Shown: positions 25,848-34,166 of the stretch, piece by piece
Position numbering within the stretch: position 1 is the first letter of the stretch
Layout of the letters: the number at the start of each line of letters is the position of its first letter
From: an uncultured Anaeromusa sp.
GTDB lineage: Bacteria; Bacillota; Negativicutes; Anaeromusales; Anaeromusaceae
DNA length: 64,000 nt
Assembly (NCBI RefSeq): GCF_963676855.1
Contig: NZ_OY781460.1
Location: 1,101,501-1,165,500, forward strand
Direction: 5' to 3'
The notes under the pieces: generated by a model
What the model was told of the DNA's origin: nothing
Database searches by the model: none
Seen by the model: the letters and a program-made list of their open reading frames with translations, nothing else
Position numbers and translations under genes: made by a program

Positions 25848-26066
25848 ATGACACTCGAAGAGCTAAGAATTCGCAGGAATATGTCTCAGCAACAGCTTGC
25901 TAATGTAACAGGTTTGACACAAGGATATATTTCAGCTCTTGAACGAGGAGCCAAAAACAATCCGGGTCAAGTGGTGGTGAAAAAATTAGCAAGTGCGCTA
26001 AATGTCAAAAGGGATGATGTTTTGGGTTTGTTTCCAGATACGCTGCCAGTTCTGGAAAAGACCTAA
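25848..26066 (+). CDS. Small XRE-family regulator
   Basis: 72 residues, essentially one helix-turn-helix domain: LEELRIRRNMSQQQLANVTG, YISALERGAKNNPG, VVVKKLASALNV. Start ATG 25848 follows AGGAGGAG; the open frame extends back to 25797 but without a ribosome site. Probably a Cro-like repressor working on the palindromes upstream. Confidence 0.85.
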   Translation: MTLEELRIRRNMSQQQLANVTGLTQGYISALERGAKNNPGQVVVKKLASALNVKRDDVLGLFPDTLPVLEKT

Positions 26067-26296
26067 CAAGAGCTGAGTTTCCCTGGAAGCTGTCTTGCAA
26101 CAGTGATAAATTCCTTTTTGTTATAGGAAGAAAATCCTGTGTTTAAAAGGGGAAATTTAATAGGCAAAGAAAATAAAGGATTTCAAGTCGCTTTAACGAA
26201 CTGTTAGTAATGTTGGAATGGTAGTTGGTAATTACATTTGGCTTTTTTGCTTTGTGTGAAGATTGGGTTATAGTGCAAGGTTATGTTAGGTGGCCA

Positions 26297-27064
26297 ATGA
26301 AAAAACATATAATAAACATAGCTTCTTACGAAGAAACATTACATAATTTGGAGAAATATCACCACGGACTTCTGCTGGAAGTGCAGGAAAAATTTAAGTT
26401 TTCCAATGCATCTGCAACGCCGTTTATTGCATTGCGGAAAAATGTTGAATTGGGTTTTTTGTGTAGTCCTCTAATTGCTTGGGAACAAGATGCGGTCGCT
26501 CAATATGGAAAAAAACCTATTTTTGATGAGTATTATCCACTAATTTTGGATTTTGTAAGACAGACAACTATACCGAAAAAAAGTTGTGAGTACGCTTGTG
26601 GTATAGCTTATTTTCATGTTTTTCCACCAATGTACCATAAAAACATGATTTGTAGTTTCTTTGTGAATTTTTTTGAAAAACCGATTTTCAAGAGCTTCAA
26701 TTTGATGCATAGTTCGCTAGAACAAGAAATTGTAATACAAATATCCGCGTTTTTTCGTAAACAGAATAAGTATGGTCCAGAGAAAATATCAGTTTCTATT
26801 TTAGATGATCAATTTATCGTTATTATGGTTTCTGGCTTGCTAACTCCATTTTTAAAAGAGTTTATTGATAGTAGTAGGCAGGTTGCAAGCGTAGTTGAAG
26901 AAGCGCTTTTTTTACAAACTGGAAAGCTATTGGAAGAAATTTTTGGAAAATATTTTGACGCAGAACCATGCGAACCATTTGTTTTTTTTGATAAAGAAAA
27001 TGATAAAGTTGTTGCCATAGCGAATTATAAATGGAAAGCTTTTTTAGATAAAATGTGTACTTGA
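26297..27064 (+). CDS. DUF2294-domain protein with an unrecognised N-terminal domain
   Basis: 255 residues from ATG 26297 (AGGTGG four bases upstream). The C-terminal 110 residues (KISVSILDDQFIVIMVSGLL, TPFLKEF, EALFLQTGKLLEEIFGKYF) fit DUF2294, a small domain seen alone in many Firmicutes with unknown function. The N-terminal 140 residues contain CSPLIAWEQDAVAQYG and AYFHVFPPMYHKN and match nothing I know. The region is AT-rich, like the island, so it may be accessory DNA as well. An upstream TTG at 26225 could add 24 residues. Confidence 0.55.
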   Translation: MKKHIINIASYEETLHNLEKYHHGLLLEVQEKFKFSNASATPFIALRKNVELGFLCSPLIAWEQDAVAQYGKKPIFDEYYPLILDFVRQTTIPKKSCEYACGIAYFHVFPPMYHKNMICSFFVNFFEKPIFKSFNLMHSSLEQEIVIQISAFFRKQNKYGPEKISVSILDDQFIVIMVSGLLTPFLKEFIDSSRQVASVVEEALFLQTGKLLEEIFGKYFDAEPCEPFVFFDKENDKVVAIANYKWKAFLDKMCT

Positions 27065-27195
27065 TTTGCGAGCTGTATTTTCTAGAAGCGATCGTTTTTA
27101 AGAAAGTGTAGTGTATATTCAAGGCGGGTTCTTATGAAGTTAAGAGATCCTGTAAAGTGGTAGGCCGGGCAGCACGTTTTATATGTAGCTGTTTT

Positions 27196-27238
27196 AGGAT
27201 ACACTTGTACTATTTTGTACAAGTGTATCCTTTTTTTA
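27196..27238 (+). terminator. Intrinsic terminator before the chemoreceptor
   Basis: 15-base-pair stem AGGATACACTTGTAC/GTACAAGTGTATCCT, six-base loop, T7 run. Confidence 0.95.
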
Positions 27239-27303
27239 TAAAAAAGATCATTTAAATGGTTTAGTGCCAGCGAAATATTAATAAAAATGGAGGTATTTAA
27301 CGC

Positions 27304-29028
27304 ATGATATCTTGGTTGAACAATTTAAAGGTCGTACAAAAGCTAACTCTCTTGATTTCAGTATTACTAGTTGCTGTTATTTGCGTAGGGGGGACTGGTT
27401 ATTACTTTCTTAGTAACACAAACGAGTCGTTAAATAAAATGTATAATGAAAAACTAATATCTGTTGCGCTTATTGTTGAAAATGCGGCGCATGCTCGCAC
27501 AATTGAAGCGGATGTATATGCAATAATGTTAACTACGGACGCAAACGAAAACAAAACGATCTTAACTGATATTGCGAATAGGGACAAAGTATTTGATGCT
27601 AACATAACAACGGTTGAAAAGATGCCATTAAGTGAGTCTCTTCGTGCTAAGATAAAAGCGGTCCGAACTGATTTAGATAAATACCGTTCAGTGAGAGGTA
27701 AGGTGCTAGAATTAGCTAATCAAAATAAAAATGCAGAAGCCTATTTGTTATTTAATCAAGACGCTAAAGCGCTATCTAACGCATTCACGAATGAACTGAG
27801 AAATGTAGCTGATGATATAAGGAAATCTGCTGAAGAAGATAATAAACAAAATGAAAAAGCATTCTCGTTGGCCAGTACGCTATTTGTTGTTGTTATTTCT
27901 ATTTCTATACTTTTAGGTGTCGTGCTTGGTTTGCTCATTTCCAAAAGAATTACGAAACGTCTCAATGACGTTGTGGATTTTTTGGGTATAGTAGCAAAAG
28001 GAGATTTTTCGCGCGAGATTTCGTTGGAAAGTTTGCAAGATAAAAGTGAATTTGGTGATGTTTCTAGGGCTGTCGCTACGATGAATAAGAATATTAAGGA
28101 GTTAATTCTTCATTTATCCAACACTTCGGAGCAATTAGCATCCTCTTCCGAAGAACTGACGGCAAGTGCGGAACAGTCAGCTCAGGCATCAAATCAGGTG
28201 GCTATTTCAGTAACGGAAGTGGCCCAAGGCTCAGAAAGACAGTTGCACTTGGCAAGCGGCGCCAATCAGGTTGTACAACAAATTTCTCATGCAATTACGC
28301 AAGTTGCATCAAATACAGAAGTTGTTTCTGAGTCTGCTGAGAAAACAGCGGATATGGCTAATAATGGCGAAAAAGCAATAAAACAAGCCGTGACTCAGAT
28401 GCAGATCATTGAGAAGAAAACGAAGGATACAGCGGGAGTGATTGGAGAATTAGAAGAAAAATCGAAAAAAATTGGCCAAATTGTTGATGTTATATCGGCT
28501 ATTTCAGGACAAACTAATTTGTTGGCCTTGAATGCGGCGATTGAAGCGGCACGAGCAGGCGAAGCAGGGCGAGGCTTTGCGGTGGTTGCTGAAGAAGTTA
28601 GAAAATTAGCAGAGCAGTCTCAGAATGCGGCAAAACAGATCACTGAGTTAATTGACGAAGTTCAAGCTAAAACTGACAGCGCCGTATCTTTCATGAATGA
28701 TGGTAAAAAAGAAGTTGAGACAGGCGCTAATGTCGTATCTATGGCAGGACAAAGTTTTGAAGAAATCTTGACGATGGTTCGGGATATGACAAATCAAATT
28801 CATGAAATATCTGCGGCGATTGAAGAAATAACAAGCGGGACGCAAAATGTAGTTAATTCTGTACAAGATATTGATAGCGAAAGTAAAAAAACATCCGAAC
28901 AAACACAGACTATTTCGGCGGCAACGGAAGAACAGTCTGCATCGGTCGAAGAAATTGCATCGGCAAGTCAGCATTTGGCAAATATGGCGGAAGAGTTACA
29001 GCAAGCTATTAGGAAATTTAAAATATAA
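27304..29028 (+). CDS. Methyl-accepting chemotaxis protein
   Basis: 574 residues, inner-membrane receptor. First helix near residues 12-32, a four-helix-bundle sensor domain outside (about 33-190), second helix near 190-212, HAMP domain ([16 protein letters not shown]), then a long signalling domain with the hairpin tip [55 protein letters not shown]. Start follows AATGGAGG. It would pass a chemical signal to a CheA kinase; the ligand is unknown and no che gene lies nearby, so it is an orphan receptor between two AT-rich accessory genes. Confidence 0.93.
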   Translation: MISWLNNLKVVQKLTLLISVLLVAVICVGGTGYYFLSNTNESLNKMYNEKLISVALIVENAAHARTIEADVYAIMLTTDANENKTILTDIANRDKVFDANITTVEKMPLSESLRAKIKAVRTDLDKYRSVRGKVLELANQNKNAEAYLLFNQDAKALSNAFTNELRNVADDIRKSAEEDNKQNEKAFSLASTLFVVVISISILLGVVLGLLISKRITKRLNDVVDFLGIVAKGDFSREISLESLQDKSEFGDVSRAVATMNKNIKELILHLSNTSEQLASSSEELTASAEQSAQASNQVAISVTEVAQGSERQLHLASGANQVVQQISHAITQVASNTEVVSESAEKTADMANNGEKAIKQAVTQMQIIEKKTKDTAGVIGELEEKSKKIGQIVDVISAISGQTNLLALNAAIEAARAGEAGRGFAVVAEEVRKLAEQSQNAAKQITELIDEVQAKTDSAVSFMNDGKKEVETGANVVSMAGQSFEEILTMVRDMTNQIHEISAAIEEITSGTQNVVNSVQDIDSESKKTSEQTQTISAATEEQSASVEEIASASQHLANMAEELQQAIRKFKI

Positions 29029-29141
29029 TAATTATATTTTTCGAACGTTCCTTGGCTCTGTCTTTTCCTTGACACCGCCTTCGTGTTTCCATTAAAGTTA
29101 AATATAACCATAAACTCATATAAATGGAAATTGAAGGGGGA

Positions 29142-30092
29142 ATGAATTTGCTTATGCGTGCGTTTCAAGCCGTTGCGTTGGCTGTCGTTTTTGTGTCGAT
29201 GCTAGGAGTAAATGCTGTCTCTTTTGCGGGGGAAGATGATATCCGTGAAGTTACTGTTGAAGCAACTTATAAGATGGGGGATAATGATACTCCGGCTAAA
29301 GCAGAGGAGCAAGTTCTTCTTCGCGCCAAACGTAACGCTTTAGAACAAACGTGCTCATTGAATTTAACAATGGAGCAAATCGCAATGATTCCAGATACGC
29401 TTTTGGCGGCGACAATTTTGGATAAAAGTAAGTCTTTGAATAACGACAAAATTGAGTATTGGATTCAAATTAAAGCCTTGATCCATGTAAATCAACTGGA
29501 AAATGTTATTAAAAATGGCAACTCGTTTAATGGGACCACTCCGGATTACTATGTCGAATATGTTGATTATATTAAAGGCGGAAATATCTGGGGAGGTGGT
29601 AAACGATGGTATGTAAAAAATCGTTTCAGGGAACAACGCGACGGGCTTGATTGCGTTTATATTTGCGACAATGATAATCATTACACTTTGGTTTTGCAAA
29701 ATAATAAGTATTATAAAGAATCGTGGAATCCCTCTAAAAAAGAACTTCTTGGAACCGAGGTAATTGGCAATATTACTGCAAAAAAAACGTTATCAATTTC
29801 GGATGACAACTCTCGTACAACTATTTGGACTGATGCTAGCAACGGAATCGTTTTAAAAACAGAATCACAGGCGAAAGATGGTAAGATTTATGTGCATGAA
29901 AACAAAGTCATCAAAATAGGGGCCTTAAATCCTGCGTTGGTGGAAGTTCCAGCTGGTTATAAGCAATGCTCGTCTTTTGATGAACTATTCAATTCTGTTG
30001 CTACGCAACCGGATCCCAATGCGGTCCTTTTAGACCAGATCGGTCAAAAGGCAGTTGACAAGGTTGTCGGAGATTTGTTTAACATATTCTAA
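29142..30092 (+). CDS. Secreted protein of unknown function
   Basis: 316 residues with a signal peptide (LMRAFQAVALAVVFVSMLGV...FAG). The first mature domain (EVTVEATYKMGDNDTPAKAE, then LLRAKRNALEQ) resembles the helical start of LPP20-like or flagellar-assembly lipoprotein domains. The second, from about residue 130 to 270 (YVEYVDYIKGG, WYVKNRFREQRDG, TTIWTDASNGIVLKTES), has the look of a LolA-like or DUF4412 beta fold. No catalytic residues are evident. The start codon is uncertain among ATG 29142, TTG 29148 and ATG 29154 because GAAGGGGG is very near the first. Confidence 0.55.
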   Translation: MNLLMRAFQAVALAVVFVSMLGVNAVSFAGEDDIREVTVEATYKMGDNDTPAKAEEQVLLRAKRNALEQTCSLNLTMEQIAMIPDTLLAATILDKSKSLNNDKIEYWIQIKALIHVNQLENVIKNGNSFNGTTPDYYVEYVDYIKGGNIWGGGKRWYVKNRFREQRDGLDCVYICDNDNHYTLVLQNNKYYKESWNPSKKELLGTEVIGNITAKKTLSISDDNSRTTIWTDASNGIVLKTESQAKDGKIYVHENKVIKIGALNPALVEVPAGYKQCSSFDELFNSVATQPDPNAVLLDQIGQKAVDKVVGDLFNIF

Positions 30093-30131
30093 CTTGAGAT
30101 GATGTATAAACAACAGTGCTTAGGAAAAATA

Positions 30132-30180
30132 AAAACACGCTACAACTGGCCTGGGCGAGCTGTAACGTGTTTTTGTTTTT
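30132..30180 (+). terminator. Bidirectional terminator between convergent genes
   Basis: AAAACACG...TACA / TGTA...CGTGTTTT with flanking A and T runs, between genes that meet at 30092 and 30180. Confidence 0.8.
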
Positions 30181-30554
30181 CAAAGCATTTGTTTGGCGGA
30201 AGTAACTGTTACTTCTAATACTCTGGTCAAAAATGAAAATTTTTCTTTCATCATTTCAAACTCTGAGCCGGACTCGAGGTATTTTCCGGTTCCTTCAATG
30301 ACAAAGCCGGTTCCTTGATAGTCTTTATAACCGAGTACGTTTTTGTTGCCTAAAGCCATTTTTAATTTATTGTTTTCCTGTAAGTTTTTTTCGGTTTTGC
30401 GCATGGCGTAAGCCGGGATTAAGATTCTTTCGTCCGGGGTTACTACTAAATAGGAATTCCAGGTATTCACAATGTGCGGCTCGGCGGTGCGCCAAGATAC
30501 AATAGAAACGACACCTTCATTTTTCAAGACCTCATAAAATTTTTCACTTAACAT
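30180..30554 (-). CDS. Pyridoxamine 5'-phosphate oxidase-like split-barrel flavoprotein
   Basis: 124 residues, the compact FMN-binding split-barrel type. MLSEKFYEVLKNEGVVSIVSW, NTWNSYLVV, ILIPAYAMRKTEKNL and FVIEGTGKYLESG follow the usual strand order, with the RKTEKNL segment at the flavin phosphate site. Short members of this family are usually FMN reductases or sensors and not true PdxH. A clear AAGGAGG precedes the start. It is divergent from an Rrf2 gene that shares a mirrored sequence block in the promoter region, which suggests control by that regulator. Confidence 0.8.
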   Translation of the reverse strand: MLSEKFYEVLKNEGVVSIVSWRTAEPHIVNTWNSYLVVTPDERILIPAYAMRKTEKNLQENNKLKMALGNKNVLGYKDYQGTGFVIEGTGKYLESGSEFEMMKEKFSFLTRVLEVTVTSAKQML

Positions 30555-30583
30555 TTTTAAAATCCTCCTTAAAATTAAAATAG

Positions 30584-30737
30584 ATATATCGCAGATACAT
30601 GTTATCTATAATTGGATTGTAGCGTTAAACTTTTGGCGTGTCAATACAAAAAGGCAAGATGAGAAGAGATTGTAGATAAAGATTATCTGTAATTTAAAGA
30701 AGATGTATTGACTAATCTGCGATATATAAAGTACGAT
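30584..30737 (+). promoter_or_regulatory. Divergent promoter with mirrored Rrf2 site
   Basis: ATATATCGCAGAT at 30584-30596 is the exact reverse complement of ATCTGCGATATAT at 30715-30727. The right copy lies between TTGACT (30708-30713) and TACGAT (30732-30737), an 18-base spacer, so a bound protein would block the rightward promoter; the left copy is placed similarly for the minus-strand gene. Likely sites for the Rrf2 protein encoded alongside. Confidence 0.7.
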
Positions 30738-30767
30738 GTGGAAAGATAAAGTAAGAAGGTGATTTTA

Positions 30768-31295
30768 TTGCAATTTTCGATAGGGGTAGAGTACGCGTTG
30801 CATTGCTTGTTATATATGGTGGATATTCCTGTAGGCAAGTCTGTAGGGATTAAAGATCTGGCAACGTATCAGGGGGTTTCTGAGACTTATCTTTCGAAGG
30901 TTTTTACAAAATTAAAGAAGACAGGTCTTGTAAAATCAATTCCTGGCGTCAATGGCGGCTACGAATTAGCGTGTTCGCCTGAGGAAATCTCTTTTTGGAA
31001 TATTGTTGAAGCGGTGGAAGGCACCTCTCCATTCTTTCAGTGTGTAGAGGTTAGGCAGCGGGAAGTTCTGTTGGATAAGGAAAATTTGCCTGATTCCTAT
31101 ACAAAATGTCCTTGCTTAATAAAAGTTGTCATGCTGGAAGCAGAAGAACGAATGAAAGAGTATCTCGAAAGCAAAACTTTGGCTTGGTTGCACGCGCAAG
31201 TAGCCAATAAAATCCCTGCGGACCATAGTGAAGCGACGAAGGAATGGTTTAGAAACGCTAAAAAAACAAGAAACACAAAGCCGGCGGCCACGTAA
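30768..31295 (+). CDS. Rrf2-family transcription regulator
   Basis: About 175 residues. FSIGVEYALHCLLYMVD, SVGIKDLATYQGVSETYLSKVF and GLVKSIPGVNGGYELA are the standard Rrf2 winged helix. Cysteines downstream (Cys100, then CPC near 119) could hold an Fe-S cluster as in IscR or NsrR, but the spacing is not the canonical one. The TTG at 30768 has AAGAAGGTGA at good distance and gives the normal Rrf2 N-terminus; GTG 30759 is the alternative. It probably autoregulates and controls the divergent flavoprotein. The tail RNAKKTRNTKPAAT is encoded by the terminator stem. Confidence 0.85.
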   Translation: MQFSIGVEYALHCLLYMVDIPVGKSVGIKDLATYQGVSETYLSKVFTKLKKTGLVKSIPGVNGGYELACSPEEISFWNIVEAVEGTSPFFQCVEVRQREVLLDKENLPDSYTKCPCLIKVVMLEAEERMKEYLESKTLAWLHAQVANKIPADHSEATKEWFRNAKKTRNTKPAAT

Positions 31296-31320
31296 AAAGT
31301 GGTTGCCGGCTTTGTGCTTT
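31275..31320 (+). terminator. Terminator overlapping the end of the Rrf2 gene
   Basis: ACAAAGCCGGC...CCAC / GTGG...GCCGGCTTTGT with T-rich tail. The stop codon lies in the loop. The A-rich flank allows use by the minus-strand GntR gene too. Confidence 0.85.
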
Positions 31321-31341
31321 TGGTGTGTCTTAGAGTTAGTT

Positions 31342-31971
31342 TTACGAAGAGGGAGGACTAAACGAAAGCATCAGGTGTTCGATGTCGGCTTTTAAAATAG
31401 ATACGGCCATCTTGATTTCGCCTTTTTCCAGATAATCGACTAACGCCAAATGTAGATCCATAGAAGCGGAATGCTGTTTTTGTACGAAGAAAATCGTTTG
31501 AATGTTTAATGCGTCTTCTAACAGTTTATAAGCGTAATGGTTGCCGTAGATGGAAAAAAGTTTTAAGTGGAATTCACAGTTATAGCGCCAGTGGGACATG
31601 AAATCGCCGCTGGGGCAATTGTTATAGTTAATGCAGATGCCGCGCAACTCTTGAATCCACGCGGCGTCGATATAGCTGCGGTACATTTCTAGGAAAGAAC
31701 ATTCTAAAGCCGAACGGAAGCGAATGACTTCCAGCAGTTGCTCGGTGCTTGGGTGTAGAATTTTATAGCCTTGCCGTGGAATGCTGGACAACAGGCGAGT
31801 GCCTGTTAGTTGCGTCAATGCTTCGCGAATGGGAGCGCGGCTGACATTGTATTTTTCCATGAGAAATTTTTCGGTCAGGATTGTATCGGCTGGATAGCTT
31901 CCGTTGATGATATCAGAGAAAAGAGCATTATATACTTGCTGCTTTAGCGAGTCGTTAGGATGTTTCGTCAT
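31342..31971 (-). CDS. GntR-family regulator, FadR/FCD type
   Basis: 209 residues. N-terminal winged helix (IINGSYPADTILTEKFLMEKYN, SRAPIREALTQL, RQGYKIL) and a C-terminal helical FCD ligand domain with the metal-binding pattern (FRSALECSFLE, NCEFHLKLFSIYGNHY, DLHLALVDYLEKG). FCD proteins usually sense small carboxylates. A good AAGGAG precedes the start. It is divergent from the thiazoline/cysteine operon and is the obvious candidate for its regulator; the effector may be 2-aminothiazoline-4-carboxylate or cysteine-derived acid. Confidence 0.85.
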   Translation of the reverse strand: MTKHPNDSLKQQVYNALFSDIINGSYPADTILTEKFLMEKYNVSRAPIREALTQLTGTRLLSSIPRQGYKILHPSTEQLLEVIRFRSALECSFLEMYRSYIDAAWIQELRGICINYNNCPSGDFMSHWRYNCEFHLKLFSIYGNHYAYKLLEDALNIQTIFFVQKQHSASMDLHLALVDYLEKGEIKMAVSILKADIEHLMLSFSPPSS

Positions 31972-32322
31972 TGTTTATCTCCTTAATGTGCTGCTTTTAT
32001 TATAGAGTTAAAGAAAAGGCAAGTCAATGAATGCAAGAAGAAAACGTCGAAAACTAGTCATATCACGAAGAGCGAAAAAATATATAAAAAGTGAACATAA
32101 AATAAGCGAAAAAATGGATATGGAAAGATGTTTTGACATAGATAGAGAAAAGACAGAAAATATATTGATTAAGAAAATGAGTTGTGATATGATTACGACA
32201 AGCAAAGAGCTGCAGAACTTTGCTTGTTACAAGAGGATACTCCATGGGGTAAGGAAACTTGTTGTTCTGGTGATCATATCAAATGCCGATTTGGAGTTTG
32301 CGATTTTGAAAGGAGAATAACA
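31972..32322 (+). other. Divergent intergenic region of the thiazoline/cysteine operon
   Basis: 351 bases, very AT-rich in the middle. A TTGACA is present at 32133-32138, but no -10 box stands at the usual spacing. Short frames in it have no ribosome sites and are not credible. It should hold both divergent promoters and the GntR operator, which I could not fix by eye. Confidence 0.4.
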
Positions 32323-32826
32323 ATGATTGATAATAAAATTAGCATTAAAGGCGAGGCTGTAGTAGATATTCAAAGAGGGGCGATCGGTCATCGGGCTACC
32401 TGGACCGGCCTGACCTATGCACATGCTTGTAAAGCCGGTAAGGCGCAGGAAATGGAAGAAATCATTCGCGCGGCTATCGCCGAAACGGGTTTGATCCAGG
32501 GCGCAGAAATTAAAGCACAATGTCCGAATCCGGAGAATGTGCTTTCTTTTGCAGATACTTTTTTCTCACCAAATGTAGTTAAGACCTTTGAAGTAGAATT
32601 CAAAAGCAAAAGCGCAGATCGCATTGATCTAGAGTTTCATCACTGCCCTCTTTTGAAAGCTTGGCAGGATTTGGGCTTTAACGATGAAACCTGTGAGAAG
32701 CTTTGTGATATGGCTATGGACGGCGATCGGGGCATTGCCAAAGCCATGGGTTATGAGTTCCATCTGGGCGATACCATTGCTAACGGCTGTCCTACCTGCC
32801 AAATTTCTTTCTTCAAAAAAGCATAG
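32323..32826 (+). CDS. L-2-amino-thiazoline-4-carboxylic acid hydrolase
   Basis: 167 residues. EFHHCPLLKAWQDLG and the C-terminal NGCPTCQISF place it in the ATC-hydrolase family, which opens the ring of 2-amino-thiazoline-4-carboxylate on the way to L-cysteine. His and Cys residues in these motifs may bind metal. Start ATG 32323 has AAAGGAG upstream; the frame open from 32224 is not supported. The next gene, 35 bases on, degrades cysteine, so the product of this enzyme is likely the substrate of the next. Some homologues are annotated only by domain, so exact substrate is inferred. Confidence 0.8.
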   Translation: MIDNKISIKGEAVVDIQRGAIGHRATWTGLTYAHACKAGKAQEMEEIIRAAIAETGLIQGAEIKAQCPNPENVLSFADTFFSPNVVKTFEVEFKSKSADRIDLEFHHCPLLKAWQDLGFNDETCEKLCDMAMDGDRGIAKAMGYEFHLGDTIANGCPTCQISFFKKA

Positions 32827-32861
32827 AATTGTTTTAACGGGCGGGAGAGGAGCAGGCAAGT

Positions 32862-34127
32862 ATGGATGCAAAGCAATATGACAATTATTTGACCATCTTA
32901 AAAGGGGAATTGATTCCGGCCATGGGTTGTACCGAGCCGATCGCCATTGCCTTTGCGGCGGCAAAAGCCAGAGAAGCCTTAGGACAAATGCCGGAAGAAC
33001 TGCTGGCTCGCTGCAGCGGCAATATCATTAAAAATGTGAAGGGCGTTATCGTACCCAATTCGGGCGGGCAAAAAGGCGTAGCCGCTGCCGCGGTGCTGGG
33101 GGCCGTCGCCGGTCAGGCCGAGCGGGAATTGGAGGTCATCAGCCAGGTGACGCCGGAGCAAATAGAAATAGCGCGTCAATTGACGGCGCAGGGAATTTGT
33201 CGCTGCGAATTGGAAGAAGGCGAAGAAAATCTCTTCATTCGAATCGAAGTGAAAGCCGGTTTTCAAACCGCTGCGGTAGAGGTGCGGACAAGGCATAATC
33301 ACATCTATCGTATTGAAAAAAACGGCGAGCTTCTTTTCTCGCAGCCGGAACTGGCGACTTCAACCTTTGGCGATAAAAGTCAGCTTACGATTCAAGACAT
33401 TCTCTGTTTTGCCGACGAGGTATGCCTAGAGGACGTGCGGGATATTATTGCCCGGCAGATTGCCTGCAACTCCGCCATCTCCGAAGAAGGCCTGAAAAAC
33501 CCCTGGGGAGCGCAAGTGGGACGCACCTTTTTGGAAAGCGGCTGCGATGATGTGCGGACTAAGGCTCGCGCGGCTGCTGCTGCAGGTTCTGATGCGCGTA
33601 TGAACGGCTGTGCTATGCCGGTAGTTATTAATTCCGGCAGCGGCAATCAGGGTATTACCTGCACCATGCCGGTGGTAGTATACGCCCAGGAGCTGGACAT
33701 TGGCGAGGAGCGACTGTATCGGGCGTTGGTATTGGCGAATCTTCTCTCGTTGCATCAAAAACGCTACATCGGCAATCTTTCGGCGTACTGCGGCGCCGTT
33801 TCGGCGGGAGCGGCCGCAGCCTGTGGCATTGCGTATCTGCAAGGCGGCGATTATGACGTCATCGGCAGAACCTTGATTAATTCGCTGGGGAATGTAGGCG
33901 GCATTGTCTGCGACGGAGCGAAGGCATCCTGCGCGGCGAAAATATCCAGCGCCGTAGATGCCGGGATTATGGGGTATGAACTAGCTAAACGGGAGCGGTT
34001 TTTTCCCTTTGGCGAAGGCTTGGTAGAGAAGGATTATGAGCAGACTTTGCGAAATATTGGACGCATGGGCTGTTGTGGCATGAAAGCTACTGATGTGGAA
34101 ATACTCAATATTATGATTGGCAATTGA
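32862..34127 (+). CDS. cyuA: L-cysteine desulfidase (CyuA/UPF0597, serine-dehydratase-like)
   Basis: 421 residues. ELIPAMGCTEPIAIAFAAA holds the first conserved Cys; others are in MNGCAMPVVINSGSGNQG, GNVGGIVCDGAKASCAAK and the C-terminal GMCC-like GRMGCCGMK. These fit a [4Fe-4S] desulfidase that converts L-cysteine to pyruvate, ammonia and sulfide without PLP. Start follows GGGAGAGGAG. It lies between the ATC hydrolase and an MFS carrier, so it completes a pathway from a thiazoline or cysteine source to pyruvate. Oxygen sensitivity of such clusters fits an anaerobe. Confidence 0.9.
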   Translation: MDAKQYDNYLTILKGELIPAMGCTEPIAIAFAAAKAREALGQMPEELLARCSGNIIKNVKGVIVPNSGGQKGVAAAAVLGAVAGQAERELEVISQVTPEQIEIARQLTAQGICRCELEEGEENLFIRIEVKAGFQTAAVEVRTRHNHIYRIEKNGELLFSQPELATSTFGDKSQLTIQDILCFADEVCLEDVRDIIARQIACNSAISEEGLKNPWGAQVGRTFLESGCDDVRTKARAAAAAGSDARMNGCAMPVVINSGSGNQGITCTMPVVVYAQELDIGEERLYRALVLANLLSLHQKRYIGNLSAYCGAVSAGAAAACGIAYLQGGDYDVIGRTLINSLGNVGGIVCDGAKASCAAKISSAVDAGIMGYELAKRERFFPFGEGLVEKDYEQTLRNIGRMGCCGMKATDVEILNIMIGN

Positions 34128-34166
34128 GTAGTAAAGGAATAATCGATATCTGCGGGAGGAACGCAT

